A DNA stretch of 64,000 nucleotides from Gammaproteobacteria bacterium (GTDB taxonomy: Bacteria; Pseudomonadota; Gammaproteobacteria; Xanthomonadales; Wenzhouxiangellaceae). The stretch lies in NCBI GenBank assembly GCA_021772985.1, contig JAJFKX010000038.1, positions 16,409 through 80,408 of the forward strand, written 5' to 3'. Numbering within the stretch: position 1 is the first letter of the stretch; the number at the start of each line of letters is the position of its first letter. The position numbers and the translations under genes are program-made. A model generated the notes under the pieces. That model was not told the DNA's origin. It saw only the letters and a list, made by a program, of their open reading frames with translations, and did no database searches. Shown piece after piece: positions 1 through 10,633 of the stretch.

Positions 1-386
1 GTATCTGATGATGTCCCTGTCTCCTGTAGCAGGACATCATATTGTCCTGATCTGCCCAACCAGCCCAGCCAACGGTTACGTAAGGCAGAGGCGAAAGACC
101 AGTCGGAATAACGGTGCAGATAATCGCGAATCTGGTCATTGCTGAAGGCATCCGGGCGCTGCCGCATTTGCTCGGCTAACAGATAAGGTAACAATGGATA
201 GTTAGTCAGTGTTGCCGCTTCTGCATTGGCGGTATTCCAATCTGCGCGGCCCAAAGCCTGCCACGCGCGTTCAAATGCTTCGCGTTGTTGTTGCTGGGCA
301 AAGGCTGGCTGACAGCTGTAAATTAATACCATCAGTATCAGCCAGTTAAATATGCAGAAAATTGTTGTTGCCTGTTTAGCAATCAT
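1..386 (-). CDS. slt: Soluble lytic murein transglycosylase, N-terminal part (runs off the window)
   Basis: Only the first 128 codons are present; the rest lies before position 1. The start is an ATG at 386. Seen: a hydrophobic N-terminal stretch followed by Ala-Phe-Ala, which looks like a signal peptide, then helical sequence with LLPYLLAEQ, an IRDYLHRY segment and a LRNRWLGWLG segment. This pattern (YPLxPYL, then FLxxY, then LRxxWL) is typical of the superhelical U-domain of Slt70-type periplasmic transglycosylases, which cleave the MurNAc-GlcNAc bond of peptidoglycan with 1,6-anhydro product formation. The catalytic domain is outside the window, so activity cannot be judged. Confidence 0.8.
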   Translation of the reverse strand, partial: MIAKQATTIFCIFNWLILMVLIYSCQPAFAQQQQREAFERAWQALGRADWNTANAEAATLTNYPLLPYLLAEQMRQRPDAFSNDQIRDYLHRYSDWSFASALRNRWLGWLGRSGQYDVLLQETGTSSD

Positions 387-454
387 TAAAACCGGTCCAA
401 TCGTGTTAAGTTTATGCTGCGTAAGAATATGACAATTAATATCTAAGTTTTGTT

Positions 455-1270
455 ATGTCAATCATTCTATTAATTATCCTCGGTCTTGTGGCTGGCTTGC
501 TGGCTGGATTACTGGGTATTGGTGGTGGGCTGGTGATTGTTCCGGTCATCGCTTTATCAGCAATGTCCCATTTTGATCTGGCCAATGGCCAAGCCATGCA
601 CATGGCTGTCGCAACATCTATCGCCAGCATCTTATTGACAGCACTTGGCAGTATTATCACGCATCACCGTCACGGCGCAATCCGTTGGCGATTTTTATTA
701 CGCTATACGCCCTGGATTGCAGCCGGTGCCTGGCTGGCCACCATCAGCGTCGAGTTTTTATCCAGCGTGCTGAATGGCTGGTTATTAATTGGACTGTTTG
801 TCATGTTTGCCTTTATCACAGCCGTAAAATTGTGGTTCAGCAGCAATACAACCCATCGTATTGAGCCTCACATACTGAATTTCAGCTGGCCTCAAGATGC
901 TTTTATTGGTTTTCTTATAGGTCATCTTTCGGCTTTACTTGGCATTGGCGGTGGCAGCATGAATGCGCCTTATTTTAATGGGCGTGGAGTGCCTATGCAG
1001 GTTGCAGTAGGCACCGCTGCAGCCTGTGGTTATCCACTGGCGCTGGCTGCTGCGTTAGGCTTTGCCTGGCAGGCGTTTCCAGGTGCAAATGATTTCAATG
1101 CACCATTGTTGGGCACAATCCATTGGCAGGCTGCGTTGATAATCGGCATCAGTGGTTTGCTGGCTGCACCATTTGGTGCACACTTGGCTCATCGCTTGCC
1201 GGAACAACTGCTGCGCAGAATATTTTCTGTGCTGTTGCTGGTTCTAGCAGCACGAATGCTGTGGTTTTGA
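455..1270 (+). CDS. TSUP family (TauE/SafE) anion exporter
   Basis: A 271-residue integral membrane protein. It shows two internally repeated halves, each opening with the family signature: GLLGIGGGLVIVP near residue 19 and ALLGIGGGSMNAP near residue 165. TSUP proteins export or import sulfite, sulfoacetate or other small organic anions across the inner membrane. The substrate cannot be read from sequence. It is divergent from the slt fragment, with 68 bp between the two starts, and faces the exonuclease-family gene tail to tail. No strong ribosome binding site precedes the ATG. Confidence 0.88.
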   Translation: MSIILLIILGLVAGLLAGLLGIGGGLVIVPVIALSAMSHFDLANGQAMHMAVATSIASILLTALGSIITHHRHGAIRWRFLLRYTPWIAAGAWLATISVEFLSSVLNGWLLIGLFVMFAFITAVKLWFSSNTTHRIEPHILNFSWPQDAFIGFLIGHLSALLGIGGGSMNAPYFNGRGVPMQVAVGTAAACGYPLALAAALGFAWQAFPGANDFNAPLLGTIHWQAALIIGISGLLAAPFGAHLAHRLPEQLLRRIFSVLLLVLAARMLWF

Positions 1271-1287
1271 TAAGAACTGCAACTGCT

Positions 1288-2052
1288 TCACCAGCTTAAA
1301 CTGGCATGCAACGGTAAATGGTCCGAGTAGGTTTGCTCACCTACTTCGCAAAATTCAATCTGCAAATCTGGCGAAACCAGCAAGTGATCAATACCACGCT
1401 GCGGTTGCCAGGTGGGGAAAGTCAAACTGCCGCAGCTGGCATGTTGCAACCCGGTATTGTCTAAAAATCTTTGGAAGGATAAGTTTTGCGGTGATACATT
1501 AAAATCCCCAAGTACTATGCAGTAACGTTGGTTTCGCAAGATTTCGGTCAGATATTCCAACTGCAACTGCCTGGATAACGCCCCCAGCGATAAATGCACA
1601 ACCATCACCAGCAAGCGTATATCCGGCAACATAAACCAGGCACATAACGCGCCGCGCCCTGGAACTGTGCCCGGCAAGTTATATTCCTGTAGTTTTTCCG
1701 GCTGCCAGCGCGCCATCAAGCCATTGCCGGCATGAGCAAGATTCCCAACCCGCCGATTGGATTGATGATGTTGGAATTGAAACCCCGCTGTATCGGCTAT
1801 GAATCTGGTCTGGTCGATAAAACCAGTGCGCAGACTACCTGCATCGGCTTCCTGCAATCCGACAATATCAAAATCACTGGCCAGGGTGGCTATTTGCCGC
1901 AGCACATCCCGATGCTGATGATGCGGTAATAACTGACGCCAACTGCCGGTGACGTAATCACTGTACCGACGGGTACGAATACCCGCCTGGATGTTATAGC
2001 TTAATACCCTTATCCGCCGCGAGCTTACTGGTGTATCGACTGCAGCACTCAT
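1288..2052 (-). CDS. Endonuclease/exonuclease/phosphatase (EEP) family protein
   Basis: 254 residues with the EEP metal-dependent phosphodiesterase motifs in order: SYNIQAG near residue 19, GLQEADAGS near 66, VLGDFNVSP near 180 and the terminal SDHLPL near 243. These supply the Asn, Glu, Asp/Asn and Asp/His of the active site. No signal peptide is seen, so it is probably cytoplasmic. The gene lies just downstream of dsbA and cytochrome c4 on the same strand, an order also found in Pseudomonas. The physiological substrate (nucleic acid or phospholipid head group) is unknown. Confidence 0.88.
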   Translation of the reverse strand: MSAAVDTPVSSRRIRVLSYNIQAGIRTRRYSDYVTGSWRQLLPHHQHRDVLRQIATLASDFDIVGLQEADAGSLRTGFIDQTRFIADTAGFQFQHHQSNRRVGNLAHAGNGLMARWQPEKLQEYNLPGTVPGRGALCAWFMLPDIRLLVMVVHLSLGALSRQLQLEYLTEILRNQRYCIVLGDFNVSPQNLSFQRFLDNTGLQHASCGSLTFPTWQPQRGIDHLLVSPDLQIEFCEVGEQTYSDHLPLHASLSW

Positions 2053-2104
2053 TACCAGAGCTGTTTACTAACCCAAAACCAGCACCCATCGGTCAATATC
2101 ACGC

Positions 2105-2806
2105 TTAGTTGTTGGTAGTGCTTACAGCAACTTCAGCCGCGTCAGCCGGGTTCTGTGCAACCTCAGTTGCGAATTCCTGGGCAACCAGAAAATCGACCAG
2201 TTGTAACATCGCTTCATGCGTTCTAATGACATCGTTCACACTGATCAGGTATTTCCCGTTAACAACAATACTTGGCGTACCTCGTAAGTTGTAACGACGG
2301 GCATTGGTATTTTCCTGGTTCATCCGGGTTACAACCGAGAATGATTCAGCTGTGCTTAGGAATTTTTCAGGTTCTACGCCGTATTCAACATAAAATTCAG
2401 CAATCTCGCCTAAATTGCGAAATCCGCGATTTTGATTGTGTATCGCATCGAACATCGCGCCATGGCTTTCATCAGCTATGCCTAATGTATCTGCAGTGAT
2501 AAAGGCTCGACCGAATACCTGGAAGGTGGGATTGAACATGGCCGGACTACGGCGGAAATACACGTAGTCAGGTTTGCTTTCTTCCCAGGCTGAAATATGC
2601 GGGTGAAAACTCATACAATGCGGACAGGCATAACTGAACATTTCCACCACTTCGACCTGGCCTTTGGGAGCCTTAGTCTGTACCGGTGGCTCTATTACAG
2701 TGTAGTGTTTACCGGCTTCATACGTGGTTTGTGCGTTAACAGCGGTTGTATACACCCCCAAAACCAGTAACAGGCCAAGTATTGCCTTGTGCTGAATCTT
2801 GATCAT
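2105..2806 (-). CDS. dsbA: Periplasmic thiol:disulfide interchange protein DsbA
   Basis: 233 residues. A cleavable signal peptide (hydrophobic AILGLLLVLGVYTTAVNA) precedes a thioredoxin-fold protein with the CPHC active site in FSYACPHCMSFHP and the cis-proline motif GTPSIVV, both diagnostic of DsbA. It introduces disulfide bonds into exported proteins and is normally reoxidised by DsbB. The ATG at 2806 is preceded by GGAG at good spacing. The C-terminus is a little longer than in E. coli DsbA and rich in Ala and Val. It lies 240 bp downstream of cytochrome c4 on the same strand. Confidence 0.93.
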   Translation of the reverse strand: MIKIQHKAILGLLLVLGVYTTAVNAQTTYEAGKHYTVIEPPVQTKAPKGQVEVVEMFSYACPHCMSFHPHISAWEESKPDYVYFRRSPAMFNPTFQVFGRAFITADTLGIADESHGAMFDAIHNQNRGFRNLGEIAEFYVEYGVEPEKFLSTAESFSVVTRMNQENTNARRYNLRGTPSIVVNGKYLISVNDVIRTHEAMLQLVDFLVAQEFATEVAQNPADAAEVAVSTTNN

Positions 2807-2944
2807 TACTTGTTCTCCATCAATATTCTTTGGTCTGATCGGTTACAGACATTGCCTGCTAACCGGTGTTCCATAAAAATTCTTAGAAAGGCTTCTGATT
2901 GAATCCTAGCTGGGTTTAAATTCAATCAAATGCCCGCTTATATC

Positions 2945-2992
2945 CAGTACTCTATTCACTGAATCCGTTATTATTGGACCGATAGAGTACTG
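2945..2992. repeat. 11-bp perfect inverted repeat between dsbA and cytochrome c4
   Basis: CAGTACTCTAT at 2945-2955 is the exact reverse complement of 2982-2992, with 26 bp between the arms. A related CAGTACCGATAAGG-like stretch follows in inverted form near 3000-3013. There is no T-run, so it is not a simple terminator. It could be an operator for dsbA or an mRNA hairpin between the two genes. Confidence 0.5.
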
Positions 2993-3046
2993 TCAGTATC
3001 CTTATCGGTACTGAATCCAAACTTAACTGCCGGCACCTGTTTGTTG

Positions 3047-3670
3047 CTAGCGTTGATCGTACAAACCCTCCAGGTAACTGGAAACCGCTTCGATTTCATG
3101 GTCACCCAGGTTTTCAGCAATAATTACCATTTGCACGCTGAATGGATCATTCCCATCGTTGTTGTCGCCATCCCGATATCGTTTCAATCGAGCAACGGTG
3201 TAGTCGGCATGTTGTCCGGCCAGTCGTGGATATTGAGACAATGGATTGCCATTACCTACCGGCCCATGACAGGCCTGACAGGCAGGTACGCCTATTTCCT
3301 GTAGCCCGGATTGATAAATGCTTTTACCCAAGGCCACAAGCTCTTCGTCTGCAACACCTGGCTTGATCGATTGGCTGGCGAAGTACTCAGATACTTTGTC
3401 GATGTCAGAATCTGATAAGGCAGCTACAATTCCGAGCATTTCCGGTACTGAACGTTGACCATCGCGCACCATTCTGGTTTGCCTGGCCAGATAATCGGCA
3501 CTTTGACCCGCCAGTTTGGGCCAGATTGTTGTAGCACTGTTGCCATCAATGCCGTGGCAGGCAGCACACACAGTAGCCAGCTGTTCGGCAGTTTGTTCCG
3601 GCGCCGCTTGGTTTTGCGCAGTTGCCGCAGTCGACAAAATCAGTAAGCCCAGCCATGTAATTAAACGCAT
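3047..3670 (-). CDS. Diheme cytochrome c4
   Basis: 207 residues: an N-terminal signal peptide ending near Thr-Ala-Ala-Thr-Ala-Gln and two similar class I cytochrome c domains, each with a heme site (CAACH near residue 35, CQACH near residue 131) and a downstream Met region. This is the length and layout of cytochrome c4, a periplasmic electron carrier usually feeding cbb3 or other terminal oxidases. AGGAG sits just upstream of the ATG. The pairing with dsbA on one side and divergent engB on the other is conserved in many gammaproteobacteria. Confidence 0.92.
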   Translation of the reverse strand: MRLITWLGLLILSTAATAQNQAAPEQTAEQLATVCAACHGIDGNSATTIWPKLAGQSADYLARQTRMVRDGQRSVPEMLGIVAALSDSDIDKVSEYFASQSIKPGVADEELVALGKSIYQSGLQEIGVPACQACHGPVGNGNPLSQYPRLAGQHADYTVARLKRYRDGDNNDGNDPFSVQMVIIAENLGDHEIEAVSSYLEGLYDQR

Positions 3671-3761
3671 GCATCGCTCCTAACGATTTGGATTCTGAAA
3701 GTAATCGTCTATTATCGTTGTTTCGATTTAGACACGCCAGCCCAATTATGCAATACGACAC

Positions 3762-5392
<1,631 letters not shown>

Positions 5393-5408
5393 TCGACCTG
5401 AGTCATTG

Positions 5409-6221
5409 ATGAAACTGGCAGTTTTCGGCGATCCGGTTGCACATAGCCTCTCACCGGATATTCATCAACAATTCGCTCTCCATGCAAATTTGCAGGTCGA
5501 TTATCAAACTATTCATGCCAGTGTTGAAGAATTCGCTGGTGCGTTGATGGCTTTTCGCAGCAGCGGTGGAATTGGTGCCAACCTGACTGTCCCTCACAAG
5601 CACGCCGGATTGTCTGTTTGCGAATCTTTAAGTGCGCGCGCTGAAGCTGCCGGTGCGGTCAATACATTGATCCGTACTGATACCAGCTGGCATGGTGATA
5701 ATACCGATGGCATCGGTTTGATCTGGGATTTACAGCGCCTGCAACTGACTATAAGCAACAGCAACATTCTGATTATCGGTGCAGGTGGCGCTGCACACGG
5801 AATTATCCCTGTATTGCTGGGGCATAGCCCGGCCAGTATTACGATCACCAATCGAACAAACAACAAGGCGCAACAGCTGGCTGCCCATTTCAAGCACCAA
5901 GCCGTACGTGCTTGTATGCTCAGCAATATCGGCGGCTTGAAAAACATCGACCTGATCATTCATGCCAGTGCAGCAGGCCATAGCAATGATGCTTTTGTAC
6001 TGCCATCTCCAGCAACCGATCTAAACCCTTATTGTTACGATTTAAGTTATGGGCAAGCTTCAGCAGCTTTCCTGAATTGGGCTGCCGATCATCAATATCC
6101 GTCTTCGGATGGCTTGGGCATGCTGGTTGGACAAGCAGCTGAGGCTTTTTACTTATGGACAGGGTTTCTTCTGAATAATCAGGTACGTGAAGATACTTTA
6201 AGCTACCTGTTAGCTGCTTAA
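5409..6221 (+). CDS. aroE: Shikimate dehydrogenase
   Basis: 270 residues from the ATG at 5409. A GTG at 5385 overlapping hemB is possible, but MKLAVFGDPVAHSLSP is the standard AroE N-terminus. Reduces 3-dehydroshikimate to shikimate with NADPH in aromatic amino-acid synthesis. Motifs: SLSP for substrate binding, LTVPHK with the catalytic lysine, NTDG, the Rossmann glycine loop IIGAGGAAHG near residue 123, the NADP-selective TNRTNNKA, and DGLGMLVGQAAEAF near the end. It follows hemB by 16 bp and is likely in the same operon. Confidence 0.95.
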   Translation: MKLAVFGDPVAHSLSPDIHQQFALHANLQVDYQTIHASVEEFAGALMAFRSSGGIGANLTVPHKHAGLSVCESLSARAEAAGAVNTLIRTDTSWHGDNTDGIGLIWDLQRLQLTISNSNILIIGAGGAAHGIIPVLLGHSPASITITNRTNNKAQQLAAHFKHQAVRACMLSNIGGLKNIDLIIHASAAGHSNDAFVLPSPATDLNPYCYDLSYGQASAAFLNWAADHQYPSSDGLGMLVGQAAEAFYLWTGFLLNNQVREDTLSYLLAA

Positions 6222-6255
6222 CATCTGACGAATTTCTGAGTAAATTAGGGTTTCA

Positions 6256-6759
6256 TTAATTATTTATTGATTGTTTAGCATTGGAAATTAATTTGATTTG
6301 CTTATACACAATCACTAACCCCTGCAGCAACAGCAACACCGATGCCAATGGAATCAATGTTTTTAATAAATAAATTGCCGGCAGGCCACCAGCTTCAAAG
6401 CTGGACTCCCCAATTGCCCAGGAACGCCGCACGTAAGGCAGGCTGCTATACAACAAAAATCCGGCAACCGGAAACAAAAATAAAATGGTCCCGAATAAAT
6501 CCACCCAGGCTTTGCGCCTGACAGAAAACTCCCGATAAAAAACATCCACCCGCACATGCCCATCCATGCCGAGTGTCCAGGCCGCTGTCAGTAAAAAAAC
6601 AGTAGCGTGCAACCACAACACACTTTCCTGCATAGCAATCCAACCGATACTGAACACATAGCGCAGCAATACCACCGTAAACAACATCCCAATCATCGCC
6701 AGGGTCAGCCAGCTGCTGATCTTGCCGATACGGTTAATGGTGTTTTCTAAAAATTGCAT
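6256..6759 (-). CDS. TRAP transporter small permease (DctQ family), orphan
   Basis: 167 residues with four predicted membrane segments and the DctQ pattern (MQESVLWLHATVFLLTAAWTLGMDGHVRVDVFY). In TRAP systems the small permease works with a large permease and a periplasmic binding protein to import organic acids with sodium. Neither partner is next to it: upstream is a palindromic element and downstream is aroE. It may serve a distant TRAP large subunit, or be a relic. The reading frame is intact. Confidence 0.85.
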   Translation of the reverse strand: MQFLENTINRIGKISSWLTLAMIGMLFTVVLLRYVFSIGWIAMQESVLWLHATVFLLTAAWTLGMDGHVRVDVFYREFSVRRKAWVDLFGTILFLFPVAGFLLYSSLPYVRRSWAIGESSFEAGGLPAIYLLKTLIPLASVLLLLQGLVIVYKQIKLISNAKQSINN

Positions 6760-6813
6760 TTTCGAGCTACCTAGTTAAAAGAACTGACCTCAATTGATGC
6801 ATGGTGGTTATTT

Positions 6814-7133
6814 CCTGTGCAGCAGAAAGCGGAGCTTACTAGTACCCCTTCAATGTGATAATGCTGGGTTCAGTTAGTTTATCAGTGTTCGTGGCAAGGC
6901 GCGCCTCGCCGGAAATGGCATGTCCTTTGCAAGCGGCGTAACACAGTCCACGGGCACTGGTAAACTAACCCGATGGGCGCTCCCGTGATGTTCCGCAGCC
7001 GCGTTGCAACGCTCGAAAAGGGCATGCCATTTCCTTCACGCTGCGCCTTACTGCAAAACATCACGGGAACGCTGAACCCGGCATTATCACATTGAAGGGG
7101 TACTAGAGTAAGTGAGTATTTCTGCTGCACAGG
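6814..7133. repeat. 320-bp nested palindromic element (MITE-like)
   Basis: Long imperfect inverted repeat. Positions 6839-6873 match the reverse complement of 7072-7106 with one mismatch in 35 bp. Outside these the arms continue: CCTGTGCAGCAGAAA at 6814-6828 pairs with 7119-7133. Inside there is a second pair (GGAAATGGCATG at 6911 against 7023-7034) and a third (CCCGTGATGTT near 6982 against about 7057-7067). No transposase is present. I see no clear target duplication, and the short reading frames inside are by-products of the palindrome. It fills most of the 544 bp gap between the TRAP gene and the DUF2782 gene. It could be a non-autonomous mobile element. Confidence 0.75.
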
Positions 7134-7178
7134 TCAAAGAGCCGCCAGGCGCGATTGAGGCCAGTTCGACAACGAAGC

Positions 7179-7634
7179 CTAGTCCCATTCGAGCAGTTTA
7201 TATTGTGCCGGCTTGATCGGTTCCATATGATCCTCACCTATCCTGCTTTCCATGCGACCATCACCATCACTGTCAAAGTAAAAATATGGAATACCGTTGT
7301 CAGGGGTAATTTTCACCATATACACTCGCCCACCGACGCTGTATTCCTCAATGGTTTGATTACCCCGTCTGCGAATGTTGACTTCAGCTTCTGGGTCTAT
7401 ACCTTCCACCTTGGGTGGAATGGGTAAAGGCCGGCCACTTTGATCGGTGGCAGCAGGCGACGAGGTTTCACTTTCTGGCGCTGCCTGTTGTTCACCCACG
7501 GCGATCAGCGGCGCGGCGTCTGCAGAAGGTATTGACGGTGGTGGCAGTGCATCACCTGGCGGCTCATCCTGCGCCTGCAATACAATGGGCAAGACAAATA
7601 AGAATAACCACATTATCCTTTTATGCGTTTTCAT
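7179..7634 (-). CDS. DUF2782 domain-containing exported protein
   Basis: 151 residues from the ATG at 7634, which gives a good signal peptide (KRIMWLFLFVLPIVLQAQ). A Pro/Ala-rich linker of about 60 residues follows, then a compact C-terminal domain with INxRRxGNQTIEEYSVGGR, a YMVKITP strand and YFYFDSDGDG. This matches the DUF2782 family, commonly encoded divergently beside polA in Pseudomonas and relatives. Function is unknown; it is probably periplasmic. The start lies 55 bp from the polA start, so the two share a divergent promoter region. Confidence 0.8.
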   Translation of the reverse strand: MKTHKRIMWLFLFVLPIVLQAQDEPPGDALPPPSIPSADAAPLIAVGEQQAAPESETSSPAATDQSGRPLPIPPKVEGIDPEAEVNIRRRGNQTIEEYSVGGRVYMVKITPDNGIPYFYFDSDGDGRMESRIGEDHMEPIKPAQYKLLEWD

Positions 7635-7689
7635 GGTGCGACCTCTATGTACCAAGGGTAGACTATACCAAAGACCCCGTGAAATTCTG

Positions 7690-10437
7690 ATGTCTGACAA
7701 ACAACAAACAATTAATTCTTCGCAAAGCAACCAAACGCTGTATCTGGTAGATGGTTCCTCATACTTATTCAGGGCTTTTTTTGCGTTGCCCAACCTGACC
7801 ACCAGGGATGGCAATCCCACCGGTGCCATCTTAGGCGTTGCCAATATGCTAAGGCGATTGCAATCTGAATACCAACCTGAGTATCTGGCCGTGGTGTTTG
7901 ATGCCAAAGGTAAAACTTTCCGACATGAACAGTTTGCCGAATACAAAGCAACCCGACCCAAAATGCCTGAAGACTTGGCCGCTCAAATCGAACCATTGCA
8001 TGAACTGATTGATTTAATGGGCATCCCCCGGTTGGTGGTTCCCGGCGTTGAAGCTGACGATGTGATTGCCACCCTGGCCCGTCAGGCCAGTGACTGCGGG
8101 CAAGCGTGCCTGATTTCAAGTGGTGATAAAGATCTGGCCCAGTTGGTCAATCAGCACATCACCCTAGAAGACACCATGCAAGACCGAGTCATGGATTCGG
8201 CCGGGGTAACAGCCAAATTCGGTGTTCCCCCAGAGCTGATCGGTGACTACCTGGCGCTGGTCGGTGATACCAGCGATAACATTCCCGGCGTTCCTGGTGT
8301 GGGGGCCAAAACTGCAGCTAAATGGTTGAATGAATATGGCAACCTGGATGCCACCATCAGCCATGCGGAACAGATCAAAGGCAAAATCGGCGAACGTCTG
8401 CGGGAAAACCTGGAACAGCTTCGGTTGTCCCGGCAATTGGTACAGTTGAAAGAAGATGTAGAGCTGGGTGTTGGCCTGAAACAACTGCTGATTCAATCAA
8501 ACGACCAATTGCGGCAAAAATTGCGACAAAAATTGCTTGAATTGCAATTCAGCAGCTGGTTAAAAGACTTGGACAATTCGGCTGGAACAGATACGTCTGC
8601 TGATGTTCAGATCGCATCCTCCGGTTTTGCCTGTAAAACCACTACGGTTCTGGATGAAGCTGAGTTTACCGATCTACTGCGCAAATTACGTAAAGCAGAT
8701 GCATTTGCATGGGACACTGAAACAACCAATAAAAATCCAATGCTCGCCAGCCTGGTCGGCATGTCTTTTGCGCTGGATGAAACCCACGCCTGGTATTTGC
8801 CTTTAGCACACGATTATCCCGGAGCACCACAGCAACTCCCGATGGATAAAGTTCTCTCTGCCCTTAAACCTATTCTGGAAGACCCTCTTATCGGCAAACT
8901 GGGGCAAAATCTTAAATACGACATCAACATCCTGCGGCATTACCAGATTGAGGTGCAAGGTGTGGTGCATGACACCATGCTGGAATCCTATTGCTACAAC
9001 AGTACCGCCGGGCGACATAACCTGGATGTACTGGCACAGGCACACTTGAATCATAAAACCATCGCTTTCAGCGATGTCGCCGGCAGTGGCAAACAACAGC
9101 TGACTTTCAATCAGGTTGAAATTGAACAAGCCGCGCCTTATGCCGGTGAGGATGCTGCAGTGGTGGTCGGCATCCATGAACGACTGTGGCCAGAGCTAAA
9201 ACAGCAACATGGCCCAAGCTCAATTTATCGGGAAATTGAAATCCCATTGGTTTCAGTATTGGCCAATATTGAATATACCGGGGTACTGATTGATGCTGCT
9301 CGGTTAAAAGCCCATAGCCATGAACTGGCCAAAACCACACATGACCTGGAGCAACAGGCTTTTGAGCTGGCCGGACATGAGTTTAATCTGGGTTCCCCTA
9401 AGCAATTGCAGCACATTTTATTTGAGGAAATGGAGTTGCCGGTAATATCCAAAACGCCTAAAGGGCAACCATCCACTGCTGAAAATGTATTGCAGGAGTT
9501 AGCCCGTAAACATGAACTACCACGCCTGATCCTGGAACATCGCAGTCTGAGTAAACTGAAATCCACCTATACCGACAAACTGCCGTTGCAAATACACCCC
9601 GATACCGGACGGGTGCATACCTCATACCAGCAGGCTGTTGCCAGCACTGGGCGACTATCCTCCACCGACCCAAATTTGCAAAACATCCCGGTTCGCACCG
9701 AGCAGGGCCGCCGTATCCGCAAGGCCTTTATTGCTCCCGATGGTTATCTGCTGCTGGCCGCTGATTATTCCCAGGTCGAATTACGCATTATGGCCCACTT
9801 ATCAGGCGATGAAGGTCTGTTGGATGCTTTTCACAAAGGCATTGACGTGCATCAGGCTACCGCCGGTGAAGTCTTTGATGTGCCCTATGACGAAGTCGAT
9901 AAAACTCAGCGCCGGGCCGCCAAGGCGATTAATTTCGGGCTGATGTATGGCATGTCCGCCTGGGGCCTTGCTCGTCAACTGGATGTTGAGCAAAAACAGG
10001 CCCAGGCGTATATAGATACCTATTTCAATCGTTACCCGGGGGTTCACGAATATATGGAACGCACCCGCAAAACAGCTCGTGACAAAGGTTATGTGGAAAC
10101 CCTGTATGGTCGCCGGCTATGGCTGAACGAAATTAATGCCCGCAACCCGGCACGCCGTCAAGCGGCTGAACGTGCCGCCATTAATGCCCCCATGCAGGGT
10201 ACTGCTGCAGATGTGATCAAACGGGCAATGTTGGATATAGATCAGTGGTTAACCGACAAAAAGGTTGATGCTCGAATGGTGATGCAGGTTCACGATGAAT
10301 TGGTGTTGGAAGTGCATGCCGACAGCGCTGATGATATTGGCGCACAAGTCAGTCAACGGATGGCGGCGGCGGCAAGTTTGAATATTCCCTTGATGGTAGA
10401 TATCGGTCTGGCGGATAATTGGGAAGCAGCGCACTGA
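7690..10437 (+). CDS. polA: DNA polymerase I
   Basis: 915 residues from the ATG at 7690, close to the E. coli length of 928. Domains in order: 5'-nuclease (LYLVDGSSYLFRAF, GVEADDVIATLA, GDTSDNIPGVPGVG), a 3'-5' exonuclease with its acidic residues present (FAWDTETT, YDINILRHY, YAGEDAAV), and the polymerase A core (DYSQVELRIMAHLSGD, RRAAKAINFGLMYGMS, MQVHDELVLEV). All three activities look intact, so both Okazaki-fragment processing and proofreading are expected. The reading frame is open further upstream, but the true N-terminus is fixed by the conserved start. Confidence 0.97.
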   Translation: MSDKQQTINSSQSNQTLYLVDGSSYLFRAFFALPNLTTRDGNPTGAILGVANMLRRLQSEYQPEYLAVVFDAKGKTFRHEQFAEYKATRPKMPEDLAAQIEPLHELIDLMGIPRLVVPGVEADDVIATLARQASDCGQACLISSGDKDLAQLVNQHITLEDTMQDRVMDSAGVTAKFGVPPELIGDYLALVGDTSDNIPGVPGVGAKTAAKWLNEYGNLDATISHAEQIKGKIGERLRENLEQLRLSRQLVQLKEDVELGVGLKQLLIQSNDQLRQKLRQKLLELQFSSWLKDLDNSAGTDTSADVQIASSGFACKTTTVLDEAEFTDLLRKLRKADAFAWDTETTNKNPMLASLVGMSFALDETHAWYLPLAHDYPGAPQQLPMDKVLSALKPILEDPLIGKLGQNLKYDINILRHYQIEVQGVVHDTMLESYCYNSTAGRHNLDVLAQAHLNHKTIAFSDVAGSGKQQLTFNQVEIEQAAPYAGEDAAVVVGIHERLWPELKQQHGPSSIYREIEIPLVSVLANIEYTGVLIDAARLKAHSHELAKTTHDLEQQAFELAGHEFNLGSPKQLQHILFEEMELPVISKTPKGQPSTAENVLQELARKHELPRLILEHRSLSKLKSTYTDKLPLQIHPDTGRVHTSYQQAVASTGRLSSTDPNLQNIPVRTEQGRRIRKAFIAPDGYLLLAADYSQVELRIMAHLSGDEGLLDAFHKGIDVHQATAGEVFDVPYDEVDKTQRRAAKAINFGLMYGMSAWGLARQLDVEQKQAQAYIDTYFNRYPGVHEYMERTRKTARDKGYVETLYGRRLWLNEINARNPARRQAAERAAINAPMQGTAADVIKRAMLDIDQWLTDKKVDARMVMQVHDELVLEVHADSADDIGAQVSQRMAAAASLNIPLMVDIGLADNWEAAH

Positions 10438-10526
10438 CTACTTCTAATAACTTTTGCCCGGATATTGCATGAATGTTTGGATTTTAGGGTGAAACTGGCT
10501 AAACAATTGGTGCTATCGCCGACAAA

Positions 10527-10544
10527 ACCATAGCGGGCTATGGT
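10527..10544. repeat. Small inverted repeat downstream of polA
   Basis: ACCATAG at 10527-10533 and CTATGGT at 10538-10544 with a CGGG loop. No T-run follows on either strand, so a factor-independent terminator role is weakly supported. Confidence 0.35.
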
Positions 10545-10584
10545 GTGTAGGGGATAGTGCGAAATGTGACGCCAGTATCAGCGT

Positions 10585-10614
10585 AAAACCAAACAGGTGG
10601 GGCAACGCCCCACC
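10585..10614 (-). terminator. Probable terminator of the Sel1-like protein gene
   Basis: GGTGGGGC at 10596-10603 pairs perfectly with GCCCCACC at 10607-10614 around an AAC loop. Read on the minus strand, the stem is followed by TGTTTGGTTTT. It lies 20 bp beyond the stop codon of the minus-strand gene ending at 10634. The T-tract is interrupted, so strength is uncertain. Confidence 0.55.
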
Positions 10615-10633
10615 AATGATGATTATATTCTTA

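Noticed and set aside
6947..6990. Integron attC-like site within the palindromic element
   Set aside because: No R'/R'' core sites or integrase are visible. The palindromic arms alone are not enough.
6882..7130. Open frame of 82 codons inside the palindromic element
   Set aside because: It lies in the arms of the inverted repeat, has no family likeness and no ribosome site, and follows from the palindrome's composition.
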